From: Labrys okinawensis
GTDB lineage: Bacteria; Pseudomonadota; Alphaproteobacteria; Rhizobiales; Labraceae
Direction of reading: 5' to 3'
Length of the DNA stretch: 64,000 nt
Assembly: GCF_002982075.1 (NCBI RefSeq)
Contig: NZ_PUEJ01000001.1
Coordinates: 620,001 to 684,000, forward strand
This document shows positions 34,723-41,869 of this stretch, in pieces. The stretch's first letter is position 1; every line of letters starts with the position of its first letter. The translations under genes and the position numbers were made by a program. A model generated the notes under the pieces. The model searched no databases. It saw nothing but the letters and a program-made list of their open reading frames with translations, and was not told the DNA's origin.

Positions 34723-35616
34723 ATGGTCAGGCACATCCCCTCGCTGAATGCCTTGCGTGCTTTCGAGGCGGCGGGCCGCCACGGCCGGATGACGCGCGCC
34801 GCCGAGGAACTCAACGTCACCCACAGCGCCATCAGCCGGCAGATCCAGCATCTGGAGCAGGTCCTGGGCGTACCTCTTTTCGAGGGCCCCAAGAACAGGC
34901 TGCGCCTGACCGATGCGGGCTCCGCATTGCTGGCCGGCCTCGTGAAGGCGTTCGACCAGATCGACATTTCGGTTCGCTCGGTCGCCGACACCGAGCAGGG
35001 CTCTCTGGACATCTCATGCCCAGGCACCTTCACCATGCGCTGGCTCATCCCGCGGCTCTATCGCTTCCAGGCCGCTTTTCCCGAGATCGAGGTGCGCCTG
35101 ACGGCATCCTCCCGGCCCGTCGATTTCAGCCGGGACGGCTTCGATGTCGCCATTCGCGTCGGGATAGCCCCATGGCCTGAAGGAGCCGACGTCATCGACC
35201 TGTTTCCCGAGCAGACCGGCCCCGTGCTGGCTCCCTCGCTGGCTGCGGCATCGTCAGCCGGACTTGCGGGCGTTCCGCAGCTTCACACGCGAACGCGCCT
35301 GCGGGCCTGGGGCGACTGGCATGCGCGCTCCGGGCAGTCGATCGCGGCCGGGCCCCGCGTCGATTATGAGCATTTCTACTTCATGCTGGAGGCAGCCCGA
35401 GCCGGCCTCGGCGTCTGCGTCGCGCCATGGCCCTATGTCAGCGAGGACATCCATTCCGGCCGCCTGCTGGCACCGATGGGCTTCCTCGACAGCGGACACA
35501 CCTATGTCGCCCTGCGCCGGGCGAGCCGCAATCGCAAGTCGAGCCTGTTTTGCGACTGGCTTCGCGCCGAAGCCACCGAATTCCTGAAAGCCGACCCGCC
35601 GATGCCGCCGGGCTGA
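34723..35616 (+). CDS. LysR family transcriptional regulator (GcvA-like)
   Basis: 297 residues from ATG 34723. The HTH covers about residues 7-65 (RAFEAAGRHGRMTRAAEELNVTHSAISRQIQHLE), followed by the effector domain beginning LDISCPGTFTMRWLIPRL. The subgroup resembles GcvA/AmpR-like regulators. It is divergent from the methyltransferase gene, the usual arrangement for a LysR regulator and its target. The effector is unknown. Confidence 0.88.
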   Translation: MVRHIPSLNALRAFEAAGRHGRMTRAAEELNVTHSAISRQIQHLEQVLGVPLFEGPKNRLRLTDAGSALLAGLVKAFDQIDISVRSVADTEQGSLDISCPGTFTMRWLIPRLYRFQAAFPEIEVRLTASSRPVDFSRDGFDVAIRVGIAPWPEGADVIDLFPEQTGPVLAPSLAAASSAGLAGVPQLHTRTRLRAWGDWHARSGQSIAAGPRVDYEHFYFMLEAARAGLGVCVAPWPYVSEDIHSGRLLAPMGFLDSGHTYVALRRASRNRKSSLFCDWLRAEATEFLKADPPMPPG

Positions 35617-35718
35617 ACAGAGCTCCGTCCCGGACGCCAGCGCTTCGATAAAGGGACGCCAGCGCCCCGCAACTATGGCTTAATTCGCCCTCCCCTGTCC
35701 GACTTCGGAGAAGGTGCA

Positions 35719-36006
35719 ATGGCCGCTATCGATCCCCTCACCGCCGGCGCCGTGCTGCTGGCAACCGCCGCCACGGATGCGGTGTATGTCATGTTCACCG
35801 CTGCGGTTGTGGCGCGCAAGCGCGTCCCGGCCGCGACCTGGAGCAGTGTCTGGTATCTGCTGTCGTCCTATGCCGTCATCAGCTACACCGAAAACTGGAT
35901 CTATGTCGCCTTTGCCGCGCTGGGGTCATGGCTCGGCGCCTATGCCTCGATTACCTTCCTGCACCGCCCACCCGGCGGACCACCGATCGGCGCGGCACCG
36001 GACTAG
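35719..36006 (+). CDS. Small conserved-looking membrane protein of unknown function
   Basis: 95 residues with three hydrophobic stretches: TAGAVLLATAATDAVYVMFTAAV, VWYLLSSYAVISY and WIYVAFAALGSWLGAYASI. Glu57 in ISYTENW lies between the last two. AGAAGGTGCA precedes the ATG. I recognise similar short proteins in Rhizobiales genomes but no named function. It could be considered as an immunity protein for the downstream microcin-like system because it is small and membrane-bound, but it is 558 bases away and separately composed, so this is weak. Confidence 0.6.
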   Translation: MAAIDPLTAGAVLLATAATDAVYVMFTAAVVARKRVPAATWSSVWYLLSSYAVISYTENWIYVAFAALGSWLGAYASITFLHRPPGGPPIGAAPD

Positions 36007-36179
36007 AGCGATAGTCGACTGCGGAGCATCGAATATCGCTCATGATTTCAAAAAGATAGACGCGTTTTTCGGTCCGATTGTATCGGGAAAGGCTGCGGGA
36101 ATTGCAACCTCGGATCTGGTTACGAGGCATGCGAGAGCCATCGGAATCTTGCGAACACGGGCCGAGTCTTGCCGTGGAA

Positions 36180-36214
36180 GGCACCCGCGGCGAGATCCGG
36201 TTCTCGCGGGTGCC
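36180..36214. repeat. Strong inverted repeat upstream of the microcin-like locus
   Basis: GGCACCCGCG (36180-36189) and CGCGGGTGCC (36205-36214) are perfect complements with a 15-base loop. The alternative pairing GGCACCC/GGGTGCC plus GCGAGA/TCTCGC leaves a 3-base bulge. No T-run follows. It could be the 3' end signal of the preceding small gene, a protein-binding dyad, or a boundary element of the locus. Confidence 0.6.
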
Positions 36215-36489
36215 AGGCATCGGTGTTTGGCAGTGGGCGCGGCAGCCCGTCCAGGTCGTCGATCGCGACGCGGCGAAACCGGAATGCTTCCGGATCCTGC
36301 ACGTCGGATGAGGAGGCGGGACGGCTTCCATTGGCCATCACCCTGCCGATCCTGCCGAACGCTTTCCAACGTTATCCCCCGCATCTGTTCGCGCTGCCTC
36401 GCCGCGTGAATTTATAGTTCTCTTAGAGGAAAGATATCGAATACTTTCTAATATAGAGAAGAGATTTATTGTAATTTTGGAGAATCAGG

Positions 36490-36521
36490 TTGACATGATT
36501 AATTTTGAGTGATGATCTATT
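36490..36521 (+). promoter_or_regulatory. Candidate promoter of the double-glycine peptide gene
   Basis: A perfect TTGACA stands at 36490-36495 within the AT-rich stretch. A -10 box is not clear-cut: TCTATT at 36516-36521 matches four of six positions but needs a 20-base spacer, longer than ideal. The TTG start codon of the precursor is 43 bases further on. The call is based on the consensus -35 and the local composition only. Confidence 0.3.
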
Positions 36522-36563
36522 GAAGTCGTGACTGCCTTTCATACCAACAAAGGAGTGTATGCC

Positions 36564-36812
36564 TTGTCAAATCTACAAACTCATACCCCTGTTCTTGGAG
36601 AAGCAGAGCTTCGCCTGCTCGACAGCAATGAAATCGACGCCGTAGCAGGCGGCGCAACCTATGACGAGGCCTGGGCGAACTTCGTAGCCGGCGGCGCTGC
36701 GATCGGCGCGGGCGCTGCCCAGTTGGTTGCCTCCGCCTGGACGGGCATTGCGTTGACACCCGGCCTCATCCTGGGATCGTCCGGCCTTGGCGGCATTGGC
36801 AAGATCAGCTGA
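36564..36812 (+). CDS. Double-glycine leader peptide: microcin V-type / glycine-zipper secreted peptide precursor
   Basis: 82 residues from a TTG at 36564, chosen because AAAGGAG lies 8 bases upstream; no ATG is available in frame at that distance. The leader is 30 residues and ends LLDSNEIDAVAGG. This fits the C39-processing consensus at -12 Leu, -7 Ile, -4 Val and Gly-Gly at -2/-1. The 52-residue core begins ATYDEAWANF and is then very Gly/Ala-rich, with GxxxG motifs (GGAAIGAG, GLILG) and the end GLGGIGKIS. It has no cysteine. The following CvaA- and CvaB-like genes supply export and cleavage. It is probably an unmodified class II microcin or a CdzC/D-like contact toxin. No immunity gene is recognised. 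Confidence 0.82.
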   Translation: MSNLQTHTPVLGEAELRLLDSNEIDAVAGGATYDEAWANFVAGGAAIGAGAAQLVASAWTGIALTPGLILGSSGLGGIGKIS

Positions 36813-36865
36813 AGCCAGCTTCATCACCGAAGGCTTGCCAGCGTTGAACCTGGAATGACAATCGA

Positions 36866-36890
36866 GGCCAGAGCGCGTTCAGCTCTGGCC
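36866..36890 (+). terminator. Hairpin between precursor and exporter genes (attenuator/partial terminator or processing site)
   Basis: GGCCAGAGC (36866-36874) and GCTCTGGCC (36882-36890) form a perfect 9-bp stem with a 7-base loop, 54 bases after the precursor stop and 38 before the exporter start. The following bases (GCCTTCGTCC) are only weakly T-rich. Such a structure between a bacteriocin gene and its exporter would let the short peptide mRNA accumulate above the transporter mRNA. Confidence 0.6.
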
Positions 36891-36927
36891 GCCTTCGTCC
36901 GCCCTTCAGTTCAGGGGGTCGCCTTTC

Positions 36928-38220
36928 TTGGCCCGCTCTCTCGACAAGCTGTTCAGACGCGAGGTGCAGGAAGCTCGCTCGCTGGCATGGCTCGGGCGTC
37001 CCGTGCTGCCTCCCGCTCGATTAATGCGTGGCGCGGCGATTATGGCGATCATTCTGATCGGCCTGTTCTGTCTCTTCATCGTTTTCGGCAGCTATACCCG
37101 ACGTGTGCGCGTTCAGGGCGTGGTGCTGCCGACGGAGGGCGTCACACGTATCATCGCCCCGGTGCAGGGCTGGATCAGCAACCAGAAAGTGAAGGAAGGC
37201 GATAGCATCCGGCAGGGGGACGTCCTCTATACGATCACCCTCGAGCGTACGACCTCGCTTGGAAGCACCGAGGGCGCCGTCGTCGATCTGCTCAGACGCC
37301 AGCATATGACGCTCAAGGCCGATCTCAGGCGACAGGACGCCATCGATCGAAGCCGCAGGGAAAGCCTGCAGGCGCAGCAAGCCGTCTTGACGCGCGAAGC
37401 TGAACAGATCTCCAACCAGATCGCGATCGCCCAACAGAACACCGATACCTTCAAGGAAATGACGGCCCAGCGCAAAGACTATCTCTCGCGCGGAATCTCG
37501 ACCTTGAATAATTTCCAGGCACTGCTGCAGAGCTACATGAACCAGCAGACGCAATTGGAGCAACTCAAACGCGAGCGCGTTCAGATCGATGCAAAGCTCG
37601 CGGACATTCGCGATCAGCTTTCTTCATTCGACCTGCACGCCGCCGCTGAGCGCAGCAAGCTGCAGCAGCAGGTCATCGGCGTCGAACGGCAGATCGCCGA
37701 GGACGAAGCCCAACGCGAAATCGTCGTCACGGCACCTCGCAGCGGCAAGGCGACCTCGATCATCACCCAGCTTGGCCAGACCGTGGCCGCCGGCACGCCG
37801 CTTCTTTCGATTCTTCCGGAAGGAATGCCCTCGGAGGCTCAATTGCTGGCGCCGACGAGTGCCATCGGCTTCGTCCAGAAAGGCAATCGCGTGCTGTTGC
37901 GCTATGCGGCGTTTCCCTATCAGAAGTTCTGTCAATTTCCCGGGACGATTTCGTTGATCTCGCGAGTCACCCTGCGCCCCGAGGAAGTTTCGCAGTTCTT
38001 TTCAGGCGGGTCCGAGAAGTATCAGGGCCAATCCTTCTATCGCGTGACCGTGCGCCCGGATCAGGACTATGTGCTCGCCTATGGCAAGCGCGAGCCCCTC
38101 CAGATCGGCATGCAGCTCGAGGCCGACCTGCTGGCCGACAGCCGCCCGCTTTATCAATGGGCGCTGGAGCCCCTCTATGGCCTGCGCGGGAGCTTCATTT
38201 CAACGGGAACCGGATCTTGA
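36928..38220 (+). CDS. CvaA/HlyD-type membrane fusion protein of a type I peptide exporter
   Basis: 430 residues from TTG 36928 (MARSLDKLFRREVQEARSLAW), with AGGGGG upstream. One membrane segment near residues 36-52 (IMAIILIGLFCLFIVFG) is followed by GSYTRRVRVQGVV. Two lipoyl-like half-motifs (VQGWISNQKVKEGDSIRQGD and the later VVTAPRSGKATSIITQLGQ) flank a coiled coil at about residues 105-260. The C-terminal region (LLRYAAFPYQKFCQFPG and YQWALEPLYGL) closely parallels colicin V exporter CvaA. It bridges the inner-membrane ABC protein to a TolC-type outer-membrane channel, which is not encoded here. It overlaps the next gene by 4 bases. Confidence 0.9.
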   Translation: MARSLDKLFRREVQEARSLAWLGRPVLPPARLMRGAAIMAIILIGLFCLFIVFGSYTRRVRVQGVVLPTEGVTRIIAPVQGWISNQKVKEGDSIRQGDVLYTITLERTTSLGSTEGAVVDLLRRQHMTLKADLRRQDAIDRSRRESLQAQQAVLTREAEQISNQIAIAQQNTDTFKEMTAQRKDYLSRGISTLNNFQALLQSYMNQQTQLEQLKRERVQIDAKLADIRDQLSSFDLHAAAERSKLQQQVIGVERQIAEDEAQREIVVTAPRSGKATSIITQLGQTVAAGTPLLSILPEGMPSEAQLLAPTSAIGFVQKGNRVLLRYAAFPYQKFCQFPGTISLISRVTLRPEEVSQFFSGGSEKYQGQSFYRVTVRPDQDYVLAYGKREPLQIGMQLEADLLADSRPLYQWALEPLYGLRGSFISTGTGS

Positions 38221-40400
38221 GCAGCGTAAACACCTTCTCACGCCTGCTCGAACAAATGGCCGGCAATCTGCGCTCGAAGACGCCGGTCGTCATCCAGACG
38301 GAGACTGCCGAATGCGGCCTGGCGAGCCTGGCCATGATAGCGGGACATTACGGTCACCCCATCGACCTCACGGCCATGCGCCGTCGCTTCACCGCCTCGC
38401 TCAAAGGGATGACCTTGCGCGACCTCATCCAGCTCAGCGATGGCATGCGCCTGACCACCCGCGCGCTGCGTCTCGACCTTGCGGGCCTGAGGCAACTACG
38501 CCTGCCTTGCATCCTGCACTGGGACCATGCGCATTTCGTGGTGCTGACGAAGGTCGGGCACAACAGCGTGACAATTCACGATCCTGCGGTGGGACGGCGA
38601 ACGATACCGCTCGCCACGGTCTCGGATCATTTCACGGGGGTCGCACTGGAAGCCTGGCCGGCCGAGAAGTTCGAACGCAAGACGGAACGCGTCGGCATCA
38701 ATCTCTTCGACATGGTCCGGCGTACCGTCGGCATTCGCCGGGCTATGGCGCAGGCCATGGCCGTGTCACTACTCCTGGAGGCGGTAATCATTGCCATGCC
38801 GATCGCCTTCCAGCTCGTGGTCGACGAGGTCGTAGTCGCCAACGATACCGACTTGCTCGTTCTCGTCGTTTTCGCGCTCGGCCTGCTGTTGCTCGCCAAG
38901 GTGGTCGCCACTTTCGTGCGATCCTGGTCTATGATGATCTTCGGTTCGAGTCTGGTGCTGCAATGGAAGGCCAGCCTGTTCGACAAGCTCATGCGCCTGC
39001 CGCTGGATTTTTTCGAGAAGCGCCATGTCGGTGACGTGGTCTCCCGCTTCAGTTCGCTGGACACGATTCAGAATACCGTCACCACCAAGTCAATCGGCAT
39101 CCTGTTCGACGGCGTAATGTCGCTGGCGCTGGTTGCCATGATGTTCATCTATGGCGGCCCATTGGTGCTGATCGCGGTCGCTGCCACCGCGCTCTACACG
39201 ACCCTGCGCCAGGCAAGTCTATCGCATTATCGCGCCCTCTCCGAGGAGGCGATCGTCCATCAGGCAAAGGAAAACTCGCATTTCATGGAAAGTGCGCGCG
39301 GGATCGCCAGCCTCAAGGTGCTCAACCTCGAACAGCGGCGAAGAGGCGTATGGCTCAACCATCTGGCAGACCGGGTCGGCGCTCAGCTCCGCATCGAGAA
39401 ATTCAACATCGTCTTCTCGGCAGCCTCCCAATTGCTGGCCGGCGCGGATCGCATCCTCCTGATCTATCTCGGCACCAGGGCGATCTTCGCCGGGGACATG
39501 ACCGTGGGCATGCTGATCGCCTTTCTTGCCTACAAGGACCAGTTTACCGAGCGGGCGAATGGCTTCGTCGATACGCTGATGTCGATGCGGATGCTGAGCC
39601 TGCATGGCGAGCGCATCGCCGACATCGCACTCGCCAGAACCGAGGACGAGGGCCTTGCCCCGCCGGTACGGCACGCCGACGAGGTCCATCCGAGCGCCCT
39701 GTCGGTTCGCGGCGTCCACTTCCGTTATGCTGACAACGAGCCTTACGTCCTCAAGGATCTGAGCTTCGATATCCAGGCAGGCGAATGCATCGGCATTGTC
39801 GGTCCATCCGGTGTCGGAAAGTCCACCCTTTTGAAGATCATGGCAGGCTTGATCAGCCCCAGCGAAGGACAGGTCCTTGCCGACGGCGTTCCAATCCAGG
39901 CCGCGGGCCTGGCCGCCTATCGCGACCGCGTCGGCTGCGTGCTGCAGGAGGATTGCCTGTTCGCCGGCTCGATCGCCGACAATATCAGCGCATTCGATCC
40001 GGCCATGAACCCCTTGCATGTGCAGGCGTGCGCCCGAATGGCAGCGGTCCATGATGAGATCGTTCGCATGCCCATGGGCTATGAAACCCTCGTCGGTGAC
40101 ATGGGCAACGCATTTTCGGGAGGGCAGCGCCAAAGGCTCATCCTGGCGCGTGCACTTTACCGCAATCCCAGGATTCTTTTCCTGGATGAGGCGACAAGCC
40201 ATCTCGACTCGGAAAACGAAGCGTTGATCAATGCCGCTATCCGGCATTTATCCATCACCCGCGTGATCGTTGCCCATCGCGCCTCCAGCCTTCTTCCCGC
40301 CGATCGCATCCTCGACCTCACGCCAGGCAGGCGGCTCTTTCAAGAAGCGATCGCAAACCAAGCTCCGGCGCCTCGTCACGTGGAGCATCCGCGTCCTTGA
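38217..40400 (+). CDS. CvaB-type peptidase-containing ABC transporter (C39 peptidase, membrane domain, ATPase)
   Basis: 727 residues if the TTG at 38217 (TTGA overlap) is used; ATG 38256 is the alternative. The N-terminal C39 domain keeps oxyanion Q27, nucleophile C33 (QTETAECGLASLAMI), H106 (HWDHAHFVVL) and D122 (HDPAVGRR), so leader cleavage should be active. The ABC membrane domain spans about residues 165-440. The nucleotide-binding domain has Walker A GPSGVGKST, signature FSGGQRQRL and Walker B ILFLDEATSHLDSENE. Similarity to colicin V exporter CvaB is strong at the N-terminus. It cleaves the precursor after Gly-Gly and exports the core across both membranes with the CvaA-like partner. 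Confidence 0.93.
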   Translation: MSSVNTFSRLLEQMAGNLRSKTPVVIQTETAECGLASLAMIAGHYGHPIDLTAMRRRFTASLKGMTLRDLIQLSDGMRLTTRALRLDLAGLRQLRLPCILHWDHAHFVVLTKVGHNSVTIHDPAVGRRTIPLATVSDHFTGVALEAWPAEKFERKTERVGINLFDMVRRTVGIRRAMAQAMAVSLLLEAVIIAMPIAFQLVVDEVVVANDTDLLVLVVFALGLLLLAKVVATFVRSWSMMIFGSSLVLQWKASLFDKLMRLPLDFFEKRHVGDVVSRFSSLDTIQNTVTTKSIGILFDGVMSLALVAMMFIYGGPLVLIAVAATALYTTLRQASLSHYRALSEEAIVHQAKENSHFMESARGIASLKVLNLEQRRRGVWLNHLADRVGAQLRIEKFNIVFSAASQLLAGADRILLIYLGTRAIFAGDMTVGMLIAFLAYKDQFTERANGFVDTLMSMRMLSLHGERIADIALARTEDEGLAPPVRHADEVHPSALSVRGVHFRYADNEPYVLKDLSFDIQAGECIGIVGPSGVGKSTLLKIMAGLISPSEGQVLADGVPIQAAGLAAYRDRVGCVLQEDCLFAGSIADNISAFDPAMNPLHVQACARMAAVHDEIVRMPMGYETLVGDMGNAFSGGQRQRLILARALYRNPRILFLDEATSHLDSENEALINAAIRHLSITRVIVAHRASSLLPADRILDLTPGRRLFQEAIANQAPAPRHVEHPRP

Positions 40401-40412
40401 TCCGTATCAAGG
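40395..40412. promoter_or_regulatory. FixK/FNR-type box upstream of ackA
   Basis: TTGAT-CCGT-ATCAA is a perfect FNR/FixK palindrome at 40397-40410, extended to CCTTGAT...ATCAAGG at 40395-40412. It overlaps the last codons of the CvaB-like gene and lies 237 bases before the ackA start. It would place ackA under oxygen-limited activation. A box this far upstream implies a long leader, or a promoter near 40450. Confidence 0.75.
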
Positions 40413-40648
40413 CTGACCGAGGGGGCTCGACTAGAGTCGGCCCGCGGTCACGGAGCAGGCGGACATTCTGGCCGCGCCGGGGCCCGAAGCCGGGAACATC
40501 GCGGCCAGGCAACTCATTTACCGAAGGGCAGACGTGACGGGTCGCACCCCCGGCCGCATGCCCATCATTTCCGCCGGCAGACGGACGCCGTCGACGTCAT
40601 CCTGCCTCATCGTGCGTGCAAACTGACGGCCCAAGGAAAGTCCTCTCG

Positions 40649-41836
40649 ATGACCGGCATTCTCCTCACCTGCAATCCCGGCTCCTCCACCATCAAGCTGG
40701 GGTTGTTCAAGCGCAAGGACGGGACACTCGAACGCCTGGGCATGGGTATCATCGACCTTCGTCGCAAACCGCTCGGCCTCCACATCACCGAGGGCCCCGA
40801 AATCGTAGACATCCTCCTGAAAGCCGCGGTGACCGAGGATTTCCACGAGGTAATCGACGAGACCCTCGGCCTGCTCACCGAACATTTTTCTCTCGCCGAG
40901 CTGGTCGCCGTCGGGCACCGCGTCGTCCATGGCGGCGACGTCTTCTCGCAGGCAACTTTGATCGACGATGCCAGCTTGCGCGCCATCGAAGACCTGGTTC
41001 CGCTGGCGCCGCTTCACCAGCCCCAAAGCGTGAGGCTGATCAAGGCCATCCGGCACCTTCGCCCCCATCTGGTGCAGACGGCATCCTTCGATACTGCCTT
41101 CCATCATGCCCAGGCCGATATCGTCCGGCGCTTCGCATTGCCCCGCGAACTTTTCGAGCAGGGCATCAAGCGGTATGGCTTTCACGGCCTCTCCTACCAG
41201 TTCATCGCCGGCAGGCTGAGGGAAATCGCGCCCCGCCTGGCCACGGGCCGCGTGGTGGTCGCCCATCTGGGCAGCGGCGCGAGCCTGTGCGCGCTCGCCA
41301 ATGGGGTCAGCCGCGATACCTCGATGGGGTTTTCGACCTTGGACGGCATTCCCATGGCGACCCGCTGCGGCGCTCTGGATCCCGGCGTCCCGCTGCACCT
41401 GATGAAGCAGCGCGGCTATTCGCCCGAAGCCCTGGAGGACTTGCTCTATCACCGCTCGGGCCTGCTCGGCGTCTCGGGTCTGAGTGCCGATACGCGCGAC
41501 CTCCTGGCCAGCGATGCCGCCGAAGCGGCCGAAGCCATCGATCTGTTCTGCCTGCGCATCGCCCGTGAAATCGCCGCGCTGGCAACGACCATCGGCGGAT
41601 TGGATGCCCTGGTCTTTACGGCCGGCATCGGCGAACACCAGCCGCTGATCCGTGAGAAGGTCTGCGACCACCTGGCCTGGCTTGGGCTCGATCTCGATTT
41701 CGAGGCCAACAACGAGAATGCGCGCCGGATCAGCGCCGACAGCAGCGAAATCTGCGCCCTGGTGATAGCGACCAATGAGGAACAGGTCATGGCTGAGGAT
41801 ACCCTGCGGCTTCTCGCCAGGCTGGAAGGCGAATAG
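40649..41836 (+). CDS. ackA: Acetate kinase
   Basis: 395 residues from ATG 40649, with AAGGAAAG upstream. Motifs are the N-terminal NPGSSTIKLGLF, VGHRVVHGG (catalytic Arg region), YGFHGLSYQF, VVVAHLGSGASLCAL and FTAGIGEHQPLIR, as in the ASKHA acetate kinases. It converts acetyl-phosphate and ADP to acetate and ATP. With the phosphoketolase at 49429 it gives an ATP-yielding route from xylulose-5-phosphate or fructose-6-phosphate that needs no oxygen. A FixK box lies upstream, so expression is probably microaerobic. It is convergent with the DUF4010 gene. Confidence 0.94.
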   Translation: MTGILLTCNPGSSTIKLGLFKRKDGTLERLGMGIIDLRRKPLGLHITEGPEIVDILLKAAVTEDFHEVIDETLGLLTEHFSLAELVAVGHRVVHGGDVFSQATLIDDASLRAIEDLVPLAPLHQPQSVRLIKAIRHLRPHLVQTASFDTAFHHAQADIVRRFALPRELFEQGIKRYGFHGLSYQFIAGRLREIAPRLATGRVVVAHLGSGASLCALANGVSRDTSMGFSTLDGIPMATRCGALDPGVPLHLMKQRGYSPEALEDLLYHRSGLLGVSGLSADTRDLLASDAAEAAEAIDLFCLRIAREIAALATTIGGLDALVFTAGIGEHQPLIREKVCDHLAWLGLDLDFEANNENARRISADSSEICALVIATNEEQVMAEDTLRLLARLEGE

Positions 41837-41869
41837 AGGGAGCCGGCGATCTCCGCCCCGGGGGCGGGC

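Larger units (their letters stand above)
36007..36563. other. 557-base non-coding stretch ahead of the microcin-like precursor, with an AT-rich 3' part
   Basis: The first 400 bases have ordinary GC and hold a strong hairpin (36180-36214). From about 36410 to 36540 the DNA becomes sharply AT-rich, unlike anything else in the window, and is the likely promoter and leader of the precursor gene. Short frames on both strands (for example 36078-36311) show no family resemblance. The composition change suggests acquisition by transfer or a specially regulated promoter. Confidence 0.5.

Noticed and set aside
36078-36311. 77-residue plus-strand frame as microcin immunity protein
   Set aside because: It is hydrophilic, lacks a membrane segment and ribosome site, and spans the hairpin at 36180-36214.
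36855-37205. 116-residue frame between precursor and CvaA-like gene
   Set aside because: It overlaps most of the CvaA N-terminal coding region in another frame and begins without a ribosome site.
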